DNA from: Okeania sp. SIO2B3
GTDB lineage: Bacteria; Cyanobacteriota; Cyanobacteriia; Cyanobacteriales; Microcoleaceae
Assembly: GCF_010672525.1 (NCBI RefSeq)
Contig: NZ_JAAHGH010000005.1
Coordinates: 62,001-126,000 of the forward strand
DNA: 64,000 nucleotides
Reading direction: 5' to 3'
A model generated the notes under the pieces. It ran no database searches and had not been told where the DNA came from. It saw only the letters and a program-made list of their open reading frames with translations. The position numbers were made by a program, and so were the translations under genes. How positions within the stretch are numbered: position 1 is the first letter of the stretch; each line of letters opens with the position of its first letter. Shown piece by piece: positions 48,553 to 57,894 of the stretch.

Positions 48553-48669
48553 TTTATAGCAGTTTTAAAATAGATAGACTACAGTGGTAAAAGCATTATC
48601 CTATGCCCTATTTTCTAACCTCAAATAATTTTCTAGCCTATTAAAATAAAAACTGCTGCAATAAGTTCT

Positions 48670-48805
48670 ATGAATAATTTTCGTTTTCATCAAGATACCA
48701 TTACAGAAGTGAAAGAAAGAGCTGACATTTATGATGTTATCTCAGAGCATATTGTATTAAAAAAGCGAGGTAAAGATTATGTAGGATTATGCCCTTTCCA
48801 TGAAG
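48670..48805 (+). pseudogene. dnaG: dnaG 5' exon (DNA primase residues 1-45)
   Basis: The reading frame MNNFRFHQDTITEVKERADI, YDVISEHIVLKKRGKDYVG, LCPFHE is the N-terminal CHC2 zinc-binding domain start of bacterial primase, with Cys and His of CPFHE in place. It is cut after the first base of codon 46 by the 5' boundary of a group II intron (GTGCG at 48806). The normal continuation (acidic residue, then K-T/S-P-S-F) does not appear in the downstream 15 kb. So this is either a dead gene fragment or the first exon of a split gene. DnaG is essential, so a complete copy or the missing half must exist elsewhere. Confidence 0.85.
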
Positions 48806-51162
48806 GTGCGACTCGTTGGCCACTAAACCAGCAAAACTGGGTATAAATGGCCGTTCCAAGTCAATACATGAGGACAACCTCGACTTGTGAATAACTCTTA
48901 TGTCCTTGGTGGTGAAATTCCATCCGCCTTGTTGTTGGGTTGACAGCATAGACCACGGAGTAGAGACTGAACATCAATCTCCGAAGCTGGTTTAAATGGG
49001 GTCAAAGCTTTAACTACCAAATAAGTGAGACTTCTAGCAGAGACTGACAAGTGGACGAACAGAAAGGTAATAAAACTCTCGTGAAAGGGAACCATCTCGA
49101 AGGTAGCTAGGGGATGTAGGACGAAAGTCAGAGGGTCACTGGATATAGATATCTTCGTGTCTGTATCAACAATCATATCGAACCCTCCGGGAGATTTTAC
49201 CCCACTAAATCAGCCGTAATAAAGGCATAAGGGAACGAGGAAACCTCTCTTTGACGCCTAAGAATATAGGTCGAGAACTTAGGAAGCCATTCAAGGTTAA
49301 TCTGTACTAATGTTGCAGGTCAAAGGGAGAGTAGGATTGGGTAAAAAGCTTTATTTGCAGACTTATCCACTGTTAGACGTAATGTAAGGCAATGAGTAGT
49401 AATGAATAAAGCTCAGACACTAAAAAGACGTTTAGGAAATCCTAAACCATTTTTAAGCGTAGCAAGGTATACAGGCGATATGCCTTCACAAAATTCAATC
49501 AATCCTAACCTTAAATGGAAGGATATTAATTGGAAGAAGGTAGAAAAATCTGTGTTCCAATTACAAAAATTGATTTACAAAGCATCCATGAGTGGCGAAC
49601 TCCGCAAGATGCACAGATACCAAAAACTTCTTTTAAAAAGTTACTACGCAAGGTTGCTAGCTTTCCGGCGCGTGACACAGGATAACCAGGGAAAGAAAAC
49701 TTCCGGGGTAGATGGAATCAAGAACCTGACACCCATACAAAGATTTAACTTGGTGAACTTACTCGCATCACGCCACCTCAAAGCAAGTCTCACCCGCAGA
49801 GTCTATATACCAAAACCAGGAAAGGATGAAAAGAGACCTCTTGGAATCCCCACAATGTACGACCGTGCATTACAAGCTCTGGTCAAGTTAGGTATGGAAC
49901 CAGAGTGGGAGGCACGTTTTGAACCAAACAGCTATGGTCTTTTCCGGTGGTCAACACATGATGCTATTGAGGCCATCTTTGAAAGTATCAAACGCAAACC
50001 CAAGTATGTGTTAGATGCGGACATATCCAAATGCTTTGACCGAATTAACCACGATGCACTTCTAGGAAAGATAGGTCAATCTCCCTACAGACGGTTAATC
50101 AAGCAATGGTTGAAGTCTGGAGTATTTGACAATAATCAATTCCACCCACCCCTCTGGCTCCCCTCCCGGGAGGGGATGGGGGTGGGTACACCACAGGGAG
50201 GGGTAATTAGTCCCTTACTAGCAAATATCGCCTTACACGGTATGGAAGAATGTCTACACAATTTCGCTAAGACCTTACCAGGGAACAAGCGGGACAATAT
50301 TAAGGCATTATCTTTAGTACGCTACGCTGATGATTTTGTAATCCTGCACAAAGACATCAAAGTAGTGTTACAAGCAAAAGTCGTAATACAGGAATGGTTA
50401 AACCAGGTAGGATTAGAACTAAAACTAGAATTGACTAGAATTGTCCACACCTTAGAAGAATATGAAGGAAATCAACCTGGATTTGACTTCTTAGGGTTTA
50501 CGGTGAGGCAATGGAAACATAAGACAACCAACCAAGGGTCTAAAACGCTGATTCAACCATCCTCCAAGAGTATAAAAACTCACTATCGGAAATTGGGGGA
50601 TATATGTAACTCACACAAAACCGCTCCAACAGAGGCTTTAATAGCTAAATTAAACCCGGTAATTAGAGGATGGGCTAACTATTTCTCAACAGTAGTCAGT
50701 AAAGAAGTATTCACTCAGATGGATCACCTTTTATGGAAAAGACTAGGTCGATGGGCAAATAGAAGGCATCCAAATAAGTCAGCTGTATGGGTTAAGAAAA
50801 AGTATTTCCCCAGTGTAAAGGACAGCAGAGATTGGATTCTTAACGATGGCGAATATATACTAAACCAACACTCAGATGTTCCCATCGCAAGGCACATCAA
50901 AGTTAAAGGTAATAAATCACCCTATGATAATGACTGGACTTATTGGAGCAGCAGAATCGGCAAATACCCAGGCGTAAGGAAAGAAGTCACAACGCTGTTA
51001 AAACGGCAAAAAAATAAATGCGCATCTTGTGGACTAACCTTTAGACCAAATGACCTAATTGAAGTTGATCATATAATTCCAAGGTCTGAAGGTGGTGACA
51101 ACACATATAAGAATAAACAACTGTTGCACCGACATTGCCACGATACTAAAACTGCCTTTTAA
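48806..51162 (+). mobile_element. Group II intron lacking its 3' end (domains V and VI absent)
   Basis: The 5' end GTGCGAC fits the GUGYG consensus and directly follows the dnaG exon. About 600 nt of structured domain I-III sequence precede the reverse-transcriptase ORF at 49402. The ORF is cut within its HNH domain. Downstream of 51162 I find no domain V-like hairpin (AGC triad, GNRA loop, bulge) and no domain VI or dnaG exon 2; instead a taatgaa tandem and the TAATTAGGGATTGCTGATTA element end begin. The break lies in domain IV, the same domain where natural trans-splicing introns of organelles are split. Confidence 0.85.
49402..51162 (+). CDS. Group II intron reverse transcriptase/maturase with HNH endonuclease, 586 aa, C-terminally cut
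   Basis: Intron-encoded proteins splice and mobilise their intron. RT domain (about 55-330): RVYIPKPGKDEKRPLGIPT, VLDADISKCFDRINHD, GTPQGGVISPLLANIALHG, and the catalytic YADD in LVRYADDFVILHKD. Maturase X (about 355-450): NPVIRGWANYFSTVVSKEVF. HNH (about 535-586): CASCGLTF, EVDHIIPRSEGGDNTYKNKQ, LLHRHCHDTKTAF. The last residue before the stop is where the repeat begins, so the tail is missing. Twelve residues (PLWLPSREGMGV, before GTPQGG) come from a CCCCTCCCGGGAGGGG-type palindrome inserted in frame (about 50149-50190). YGLFRWSTHD replaces the usual YGFRPGRSTHD. Activity is doubtful. Confidence 0.93.
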   Translation: MNKAQTLKRRLGNPKPFLSVARYTGDMPSQNSINPNLKWKDINWKKVEKSVFQLQKLIYKASMSGELRKMHRYQKLLLKSYYARLLAFRRVTQDNQGKKTSGVDGIKNLTPIQRFNLVNLLASRHLKASLTRRVYIPKPGKDEKRPLGIPTMYDRALQALVKLGMEPEWEARFEPNSYGLFRWSTHDAIEAIFESIKRKPKYVLDADISKCFDRINHDALLGKIGQSPYRRLIKQWLKSGVFDNNQFHPPLWLPSREGMGVGTPQGGVISPLLANIALHGMEECLHNFAKTLPGNKRDNIKALSLVRYADDFVILHKDIKVVLQAKVVIQEWLNQVGLELKLELTRIVHTLEEYEGNQPGFDFLGFTVRQWKHKTTNQGSKTLIQPSSKSIKTHYRKLGDICNSHKTAPTEALIAKLNPVIRGWANYFSTVVSKEVFTQMDHLLWKRLGRWANRRHPNKSAVWVKKKYFPSVKDSRDWILNDGEYILNQHSDVPIARHIKVKGNKSPYDNDWTYWSSRIGKYPGVRKEVTTLLKRQKNKCASCGLTFRPNDLIEVDHIIPRSEGGDNTYKNKQLLHRHCHDTKTAF

Positions 51163-51653
51163 TAATGAATAATGAATAATGAATAATTAGGGATTGCTGA
51201 TTAAATCTCAAAGTTTTTACACATAAAGGTTTGAAGATTTTTAGGTATCAAAAAGTGCTAGCTTTTAGGTAGTTCCGGTTAAAAAATTCCCTCAAATAAA
51301 TCTCCCGTTGCTCGATCCATTAAAATAATTTCTTTTTTGCCTTGAATAGTTTCGGTCTTTGTAAATTCATAAAAACCACGCCCTTTGTTAAAAGTTAAAC
51401 CATTTTCTAGAACAGCTTAACCCAACCTACAGCTACCAATCAATTTAGGTATGAAACTCAAAATACATAGCTACCTATTAAGACTATAAAATCTCTGTAT
51501 TACCTTGGAAATAAAATTATATTGCCCTTACTAAAAAATGTACTGCTAGAGAAATTTTTGTTTGGTTTCGCTACGGCTTAACCCAACCTACAGTATTTTA
51601 ATTCCTTACTAAAAAGCACGAATGATTGCTCCTCAAAAAAAATACCAACTTCC
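51163..51653. other. Spacer with gene remnant
   Basis: Immediately after the intron ORF come taatgaa tandems and a tgctgattaaatctcaaag element end. At about 51290-51420 the minus strand reads LENGLTFNKGRGFYEFTKTE and KKEIILMDRATGDLFEG, then a stop; it looks like the end of a decayed gene I cannot name. Strings acttaacccaacctaca recur twice (about 51417 and 51580). Confidence 0.5.
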
Positions 51654-52127
51654 CTATAAAAATCTCATATTTTCTAACTGATTAATATCCATAATTTGCT
51701 CTACTAAACTTTGCCAATCTTTTTGAATTTTCATCCGATTTGCCATAGTCTTAAATTCCGGCCAAACTTTCTGTCGCACTTGTTCATCATTTAAAAAAAT
51801 CTCCCAATCATCTTTAATATCCTCAGCATAGGATATCCGATCTACAAACTCAGCTACCATTGCATAAGCTAACTGTTTAGGTTCAGATAATAACTTGTCT
51901 AAATCTGACTTACATAAATTAATTACCAGTTGATGATTTTTCTGAATTTTCATCAACACTTTTTCGGATTTTTCAGCATTATTGCTAGAAACTTCCTGCT
52001 CCATTTTCAGAAGTAAAAGTTGTGACTTGAATTTTTGTTCGTCGGGTATATCATCTGAATTTAAAAGACCAGGTAAATGTTTTTCCCACCAATTTTTTAT
52101 TTGCTCTATCGTAGGAGACATAAGCAT
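51654..52127 (-). CDS. C-terminal part of a dynamin-like GTPase, out of frame with the GTPase part (157 aa)
   Basis: The helical sequence MSPTIEQIKNWWEKHLPGLL, QLLLLKMEQEVSSNNAEKSE and MKIQKDWQSLVEQIMDINQL has no catalytic motif. It overlaps by 77 bp the end of the GTPase gene in another frame and has no ribosome site at its ATG, so I think it is the C-terminal stalk region of that protein separated by a one-base shift near 52100-52130. A genuine separate overlapping gene is possible. Confidence 0.65.
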   Translation of the reverse strand: MLMSPTIEQIKNWWEKHLPGLLNSDDIPDEQKFKSQLLLLKMEQEVSSNNAEKSEKVLMKIQKNHQLVINLCKSDLDKLLSEPKQLAYAMVAEFVDRISYAEDIKDDWEIFLNDEQVRQKVWPEFKTMANRMKIQKDWQSLVEQIMDINQLENMRFL

Positions 52128-53427
52128 ATTGTTGTAGAACAGAACTAGCTTTTTCTAACTCAGCTTGCAGATTTTTACTTAACTGAATCAACTTATTTTC
52201 AAAAGTTAGGGCATATTTATGGTCTAACTCAGTAATATTTTCCGTCAAATACTGCAAGATTTTTTCTAACACATTTGCCGTTTCTTCCTTATTAGCACAG
52301 TCAGCAATTATGCAGTTAGCAAACTCCATCGTTGTATTGGGAAGTGCATTTAAAAGGTCCTGACAATTGTTGGAATTATCTCCTTGCTTCGAGTTAGGAG
52401 CAGTCTTATTAAGAATTAAAAATGACCATCTTGATAAAGGAATTGTAGGTATTCCTTTTTGCGCTTTATCGTACAGATCTATATCAGCATCTGGATGCCA
52501 AGAATCTCCTCCAGCGGTAGGTTTCCGCATAAATAAAGCAAAGTCTACATCTTCACTTAAAACTTTAATCATTCGCTCTACATCTCCTACCCCTGTGTCA
52601 CCTAAACCAGGCAAATCTACTACTGCTATTTGACCCATATCTGAGTGGGGAAACTTAGATTCAATTTCTACTTTTTTGACAGCTAAATAATTGTAATAAA
52701 CTTGTTTGCCATCAACATCATCTTGGGCAACATATTCTCTGATTTTTTCCTGGGTAATGGGAACAATTGGCTTCTTATTTAACAAATCTTTGTATTTAGG
52801 ATAATGTTCTTTATACCGCTTCAAATATTCATATTTTGCTTGGTCTACTTTGTTAGTAATATTGCTGGGTAATGCAGGTAAACCTCTGTTAATAAAATCC
52901 TCAAAATCTTGTGCTACTGTTCCTAATGATAAGTCTTCATAGTAAAGCTTAATAACTTCTTCTAGTAAACTTTGTGGAGAGTGAGGGTAGACTTTTCCTT
53001 TAGTTTTTTCCACTTCTGGTTGATGATAAATAATACTCATAACTCCCGTGCAATGTTGTCCGCTACCATCAGGAATTTCATTGGGAGTTAATGCTGTTAA
53101 AGTCTGTAAAAATTTACTTTTTCCTTGTCTTGGTCTACCAACTACACCAATATTTAGAGTATGGCGAGAAAAGCGTGCTTTAAGTTTACTAATTGTCGTT
53201 AAATTAGTTCTGATATCTGCCTCTATTTTCTCCAAATTAATTTCTTGTAATTTTGCTGATGTTTGAGCATCATTAAGCTCAGGGAGAAAATTATTTCTTT
53301 GCTTAATTAGTTGTTGAATATGTTGCTGTAGGAAAGTCAAATGAGTCTCTACTTTTTCAACTCTCTTAGCTAGAGGTTGACGTTTTTCAATGATGCTTTT
53401 AATTTTCGAGGATATATCAGTAACCAT
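52051..53427 (-). CDS. Dynamin-like GTPase, N-terminal 458 aa (probably frameshifted)
   Basis: Residues 1-95 are coiled coil (VEKVETHLTFLQQHIQQLIK). The GTPase domain follows: P-loop GVVGRPRQGKSKFLQ (near 92-106), G3 DLPGLGD, and a G4-like LILNKT. This is the pattern of large bacterial dynamin-like proteins, which act on membranes. The C-terminal 25 residues (SYDRANKKLVGKTFTWSFKF) look like frameshift product because the other frame continues with family-like helices. It is divergent, over an 783-bp spacer, from the TerB-dynamin gene at 54211, so the two probably form a functional pair, as is common for bacterial dynamin-like proteins. Confidence 0.8.
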   Translation of the reverse strand: MVTDISSKIKSIIEKRQPLAKRVEKVETHLTFLQQHIQQLIKQRNNFLPELNDAQTSAKLQEINLEKIEADIRTNLTTISKLKARFSRHTLNIGVVGRPRQGKSKFLQTLTALTPNEIPDGSGQHCTGVMSIIYHQPEVEKTKGKVYPHSPQSLLEEVIKLYYEDLSLGTVAQDFEDFINRGLPALPSNITNKVDQAKYEYLKRYKEHYPKYKDLLNKKPIVPITQEKIREYVAQDDVDGKQVYYNYLAVKKVEIESKFPHSDMGQIAVVDLPGLGDTGVGDVERMIKVLSEDVDFALFMRKPTAGGDSWHPDADIDLYDKAQKGIPTIPLSRWSFLILNKTAPNSKQGDNSNNCQDLLNALPNTTMEFANCIIADCANKEETANVLEKILQYLTENITELDHKYALTFENKLIQLSKNLQAELEKASSVLQQYAYVSYDRANKKLVGKTFTWSFKFR

Positions 53428-54210
53428 AAACTGTGTTTAAAAATGGGTTTGCCTTGAGTTTTCTTATGTAAGCATTCAGCTATCAGCTATGAGTTATTAA
53501 CTCATTATTTTGGCAGGAATTAATTAGTCTCGAAGAAGAATGAAAAGTTATTAGTGAAATTAGTCATCAGCGAACCTTAGTCGTTGCTTGATTCTTTCAA
53601 AAGCTATTTGCGCAGCATTCTGTAGGAAATACTAATAGCTGTTTGCGCAGCATTCCGCAGGAAATACTTACCTTTTTATTTAATAGCCTAGTCTAACATA
53701 GAAAAAAATTTAAAGCTTTTGTATATAGGGACTTCTCAACTCAAAAATTTCTCAAAAATTTCTCCAATAAAAAGGCTATAGAAACAAAATAATCAAAACA
53801 GATTAGAAGATTTTACAAAATTCATACAACTATGCAATTTATTCGGCGTAATATTACTTTAAATTACCTTAAGGCAACCTAGTTCTTTGATTTGATTAGG
53901 CAGACTACTGTGAATCATTTCAATTGGATTGATTCCTATATTAAGTCAATTCATTATTCTGATTGTTTATATACAGACATCTAAATTTATAATGATAGCT
54001 TTTTGTCAAATATCTTTACTCAGTAATAACTTTGATGCAGGTATAATAATAATATCTCATTGAAGAAGGCAGAAGGCAGAAGGGAAAATTGCTTATAGAT
54101 AGTCTTCGACACGCCACTTCCTGTCTACAAACCCCAAATTTTAAACACCGTTTAGACGGTAGGGTATTAAACCCGTAAAAGAAAAGATAAAATATTAAAT
54201 ATATATACCT
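53428..54210. other. Divergent spacer between the two dynamin-like loci
   Basis: It contains MITE copy C (53468-53671) and AT-rich DNA with agaaggcagaaggcagaagg (about 54063) near the plus-strand gene. Promoters for both genes must lie here; I cannot point to a firm -10/-35 pair. Confidence 0.5.
53468..53671. mobile_element. GTAAGCATTCAGC-type MITE, copy C (204 bp)
   Basis: The left end gtaagcattcagctatcagc is typical. The right end is degraded (ggaaatacttac) because two copies of the TTTGCGCAGCATTCYGYAGG repeat lie in it (about 53609 and 53642). No target duplication is seen. Confidence 0.55.
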
Positions 54211-56826
54211 ATGGATACTGCAAAAATTAGCACCGAATCAGTCCAGTTACTATCTATTATTACTGGAAATAAATTGAGTAAAAAAGATATTAATCCACCA
54301 GTATTGTTTCTGGCAAATTTGGTCATCATACTGATAGGTGTTATTTATGCAGATGGGAAAGTAGCAGAGGAAGAAAGAGCGAGATTAAAAATTACCCTCC
54401 ATAAATTTATCCCGCCAAAAGGAAATATCTTGCAATTAACTAAATTAATGATTCAAGGAGTATCAAAGCAACATATTTACAAAAAAATTGAGGCGATTTT
54501 GACACTAACTTATCCTCTGTCTCCTCCAGAAAAATTGTTATTAATTTGCTTTGGTTATGAGATGTCTGCTGCTGATGGAAATATTGATGTACGAGAAAAA
54601 AAATATTTGGAAGTTATTAGTCGTAAGTTAGGCATTAAAACCAAACATTTGCAGGTATTAGAAGCAGGGTTTACTCATCAAGAAAATTTCGCCCATAAGG
54701 CGATGGAGGAAGTGGCATATTTACTCAACCCAGCACGTTTCCATCAGTTAGATAATATTTTTGTCAAAGCTGCTAGTGAAATGCTAAATTCACTCTTACC
54801 TAACTACAATCAAAATCAAAACAAAAAAAATCAGCCTCAAAAAACTGTAGTTTATCAAAAGTTAAAAGAGTTTCAAAAACATAAACAACAACTGCATAAT
54901 CTTTGCTCCGAAATTTATCAAATAGTTGCATTATCAACTGAGAGAGATTTACTGCCAAATACTTTAATATCTGAAGTAGGTAAAGTCTCCGAAAAAATAC
55001 AATCCCAAAAATTCAGAGTTGCAGTGGTTGGAGAATTTAGTCAAGGTAAATCAACCTTATTAAATGCTTTGTTAGGAGAAGAAATTCAACCAGTCAGAGA
55101 AATTCCTTGCAGTGGCACAGTTACAGTTTTAAAATATGGCGAACAAAAGCGGGTTATTTGTCGTTATAAAAATGGTTATGAGACAGAAATTTCTTTAGCA
55201 GAATATCAGGAAAAAGCTACTATTTCAGAATCAGCAGTTTTAGGAGATATGAGTCAAGAATTAGCGCACTCGGAGATAGAATCAATATTTTTTGAACATC
55301 CAGATTTAGAGTTATGTAAAAGTGGGGTAGAAATTGTTGATTCTCCTGGTTTAAATGAACATCCAGACCGTAAAATTATTACTCAAAAATTAATCAAAGA
55401 TACAGATGCTGTGATTTTTTTAACTAATGCTTCTCGTTCATTAACTCCAGGGGAACGAGAGTTACTTCAAAGTTTGAAATTGCAGTTAAATGGGAATCAA
55501 ATTGATTTACCTGCAGATAATTTATTTGTATTGGTGAATTTTCTAGATTTGGTCAGGAGTGAAAAAGAGCGTCAGCAAATTAGAAGGAGTTTAGAAAATT
55601 TTGTCTTTGGTGAAAAATCGATTATTGCAAGTGAAAATCGTTTACATTTTATTTCTGCTCAAGCTGCTTTGGATGCAGCTTTAGAGAATAAAGAAAATGA
55701 ATATTTGACCTATTTTTATAATTTCACAAAATCCATAGAAAATTTTCTTACTGTTGAGCGAGGTGTTGTGGCAATTCAGCAATTTGTGACCAAGATTAAT
55801 AGTTTAATTTCTGAGGCAATAAAAGCATTAGAGCAAGCAGAAAAAGTTTTAGATGGTAAGGTATATTTGCCGGAAGAGGCAAAACAGAAAATATTGGAAA
55901 AAATAGGGGAAGCTAGTGAAGGGGATGTGAAAATTTTATCAACTACTGAAAAACTGAAAGATAAGAGTATTAAAAAAGCGGCTGAAGCATGGGATAAATG
56001 GACAGAAGAATTGAACGATCGCTTATCTGAAAAAATTAATGAATGGGATTCAGAACATTCACCCCTTTGGGATAAGGAAAAAGTTGTCAAAGATTATGCT
56101 GAAGGATTTACAAGTTCTCTTTCTACAGAATTAGAAAACTGGGGGAATACAGAGGTAAAAAAAATTGTGGTGAATAATTTACAGATTTTAAGTAAAGAAG
56201 TTTGCCAAAATTTAGAGGTTGTTAGAAGGAATTTACAAGAGGTTGATGAGCAAATAAATTCTAATTTGAATGAGCAATTTAATTTGGCAATTGAAAATAT
56301 TAAAGCAGATGGATTAGATATAAATTCTGTAATTAAGTTAGAAGAGTATGATGATAATGGAGGTACTTTATGGGAAGGATTACAATTAGGTGGTCTCACG
56401 GCAGGTGCATTATTTATGTTTACAGGATTGGGAATTTTGCCTATTATTATAACTGGGAGAGCTGTGGCTTTGATTAGCTCATTTTTTGGTATTGGTGGTG
56501 ATGAAGAAAAGGCAGATATGAAGATCAAACAACAAGTTTATAATGTGGGTTTTCAAAAGTTTCAGGAGTCTTCTGAAGAAATACTTGATAAGGTTTGTGA
56601 CAATATTGCTGAAGTTTTCTATACTCAGTTTAAATCTGTAAGTACGGTAATTGAACAGGCAATTTTGCTTTACGAAAATCTCCTAGAGCAACAAGATAAA
56701 GCTCATAAAGAAACTCAGTCACAACTACAAGTTGAAAAAGCATTTATATCCACTAAGCAACAGCAACTTAAACAAATACAAAACCAACTTGAAATAATCT
56801 TAACTCAAATTAGTGGGAGTCGTTAA
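54211..56826 (+). CDS. TerB-like domain fused to dynamin-like GTPase, 871 aa
   Basis: Residues about 25-155 resemble a TerB-type all-helical domain (LIGVIYADGKVAEEERARL, CFGYEMSAADGNIDVREKKY). After a helical linker comes a dynamin-family GTPase: P-loop VAVVGEFSQGKSTLLNALLG (near 268-287), an LPC-like GTVTVLKYG switch region, G3 DSPGLNEHPD, G4-like VNFLDLV. Residues about 725-760 (LGGLTAGALFMFTGLGILPI) are a hydrophobic paddle or membrane-insertion segment, followed by coiled coil to the end. Bacterial dynamin-like proteins remodel or guard membranes, some in phage defence. TerB fusion suggests coupling to a stress system; this is inference. Confidence 0.88.
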   Translation: MDTAKISTESVQLLSIITGNKLSKKDINPPVLFLANLVIILIGVIYADGKVAEEERARLKITLHKFIPPKGNILQLTKLMIQGVSKQHIYKKIEAILTLTYPLSPPEKLLLICFGYEMSAADGNIDVREKKYLEVISRKLGIKTKHLQVLEAGFTHQENFAHKAMEEVAYLLNPARFHQLDNIFVKAASEMLNSLLPNYNQNQNKKNQPQKTVVYQKLKEFQKHKQQLHNLCSEIYQIVALSTERDLLPNTLISEVGKVSEKIQSQKFRVAVVGEFSQGKSTLLNALLGEEIQPVREIPCSGTVTVLKYGEQKRVICRYKNGYETEISLAEYQEKATISESAVLGDMSQELAHSEIESIFFEHPDLELCKSGVEIVDSPGLNEHPDRKIITQKLIKDTDAVIFLTNASRSLTPGERELLQSLKLQLNGNQIDLPADNLFVLVNFLDLVRSEKERQQIRRSLENFVFGEKSIIASENRLHFISAQAALDAALENKENEYLTYFYNFTKSIENFLTVERGVVAIQQFVTKINSLISEAIKALEQAEKVLDGKVYLPEEAKQKILEKIGEASEGDVKILSTTEKLKDKSIKKAAEAWDKWTEELNDRLSEKINEWDSEHSPLWDKEKVVKDYAEGFTSSLSTELENWGNTEVKKIVVNNLQILSKEVCQNLEVVRRNLQEVDEQINSNLNEQFNLAIENIKADGLDINSVIKLEEYDDNGGTLWEGLQLGGLTAGALFMFTGLGILPIIITGRAVALISSFFGIGGDEEKADMKIKQQVYNVGFQKFQESSEEILDKVCDNIAEVFYTQFKSVSTVIEQAILLYENLLEQQDKAHKETQSQLQVEKAFISTKQQQLKQIQNQLEIILTQISGSR

Positions 56827-57450
56827 CGAAGTCAGAAGTCAGAAGTCAGAAGTCAGAAGTTAACCCACCCCTAACCCCTCCGAACCCACCCCTAACCCCT
56901 CCCAGGAGGGGAGGGGAAGTAGGAGATTTGAGCAAGTCTCCAAAAATATTTCTCCTTAAAAGGTGGGGTTGTGCTACCAATTTGAAAAAATAATGCTACA
57001 AAAAGGTAGACTTTGATAGAATATGCTTAAAAATAGCTAACCCAGTTCATTTTAGATAGTTATTTATATTGTTTTTCCCTATTTTTCAATATTTATCCCT
57101 TCTTCCTTCTTTCCTCTTCCTTCTTTCGTACGGACTATGCAACGTCCCTACCATTTGTAACAAACATTTATCACGCTTGGTATACGACCCAATTATTTTG
57201 ATAAACTGCTATTAACTGAAATGAAAAATACTCATTAAAGAAGGAAAAAGGAAGAAGGAAAAATATTACCTTGTTTGAATTTTAAGCTTTTGATCTGTGC
57301 TAACCTTTCCTTCAACTACTATAATTAAGAGGAATATAGCACTACTATAATTGGTTAGGATTTTTTCAACCCGAAAACCCTTTTTAAAACCCTTTTAAAG
57401 TTTGCTATTCCCTATTCCCTATTCCCTAGCGCGTAGCGCTATAAAATCAA
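56827..57450. repeat. Spacer with aagtcag tandem and CCCTCCCAGGAGGG repeats
   Basis: Directly after the dynamin stop are gaagtcagaagtcagaagtc tandems and two copies of acccacccctaacccctcc, one with the cccaggaggggaggg palindrome (about 56862-56915). Purine-rich aaggaaaaaggaagaagg and attccctattccct strings precede the Nudix gene. No gene is seen. Confidence 0.55.
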
Positions 57451-57894
57451 ATGAGTCGCAAGAAACCTTTTTCTCCAGAAGAGTTTAAACTCCTATATTC
57501 TCAAGTTCCTAGATTAGTTGTAGAAGTAGTTGTGAAAACTGATGTAGGTGTGGCATTAACTCTTAGAAAAGATGCTGCTTGGAATAATCTGTGGCATATT
57601 CCTGGAGGTACAGTTTTTTATCAAGAATATGTTGAAGATGCTATTCAAAGAATTGCCATAGAAGAGTTGAATATTACAGTTACAAAACAACAGTTATTAG
57701 GATATCTAGAATATCCGAGTGAAGAAAAACAACGTGGTTTTGGTTGGTCAGTAGGATTAGTATTTTTATGTACTCCTAATTCTCCGCTCCCGACCGAAAA
57801 TCAAGAAGGAGAAAAAATTTCAATTTTCGATTATATTCCTGAAAATATTGTTGAAGAACACAAGAAAATTTTGACTCAAGTTTTATCGACTTAA
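57451..57894 (+). CDS. Nudix hydrolase, GDP-mannose mannosyl hydrolase-like, 147 aa
   Basis: The Nudix region reads GGTVFYQEYVEDAIQRIAIE then ELNI: the standard RE is RI and the final EExG is EELN, close to the form of GDP-mannose mannosyl hydrolases, which use a modified box. Start MSRKKPFSPEEFKLLYSQVP also fits that group. The enzyme may hydrolyse GDP-sugars or a related nucleotide. It is isolated by long spacers and no sugar-nucleotide gene is near. Substrate uncertain. Confidence 0.85.
   Translation: MSRKKPFSPEEFKLLYSQVPRLVVEVVVKTDVGVALTLRKDAAWNNLWHIPGGTVFYQEYVEDAIQRIAIEELNITVTKQQLLGYLEYPSEEKQRGFGWSVGLVFLCTPNSPLPTENQEGEKISIFDYIPENIVEEHKKILTQVLST

Larger units (their letters stand above)
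47277..48669. other. 1.4-kb spacer with tnpB remnant and duplicated block
   Basis: In addition to the features listed separately, 47440-47520 is GC-richer than its surroundings (cctccggaggaggcactac, gggggacccgcaagggcgca), perhaps element-end debris. The repeat tagatagactacagtggtaa is at about 48570. The last 60 bp before 48670 hold the dnaG leader. Confidence 0.5.

Noticed and set aside
48737-49176. Minus-strand ORFs opposite the intron 5' region
   Set aside because: They overlap the dnaG exon and structured intron RNA; no family resemblance.
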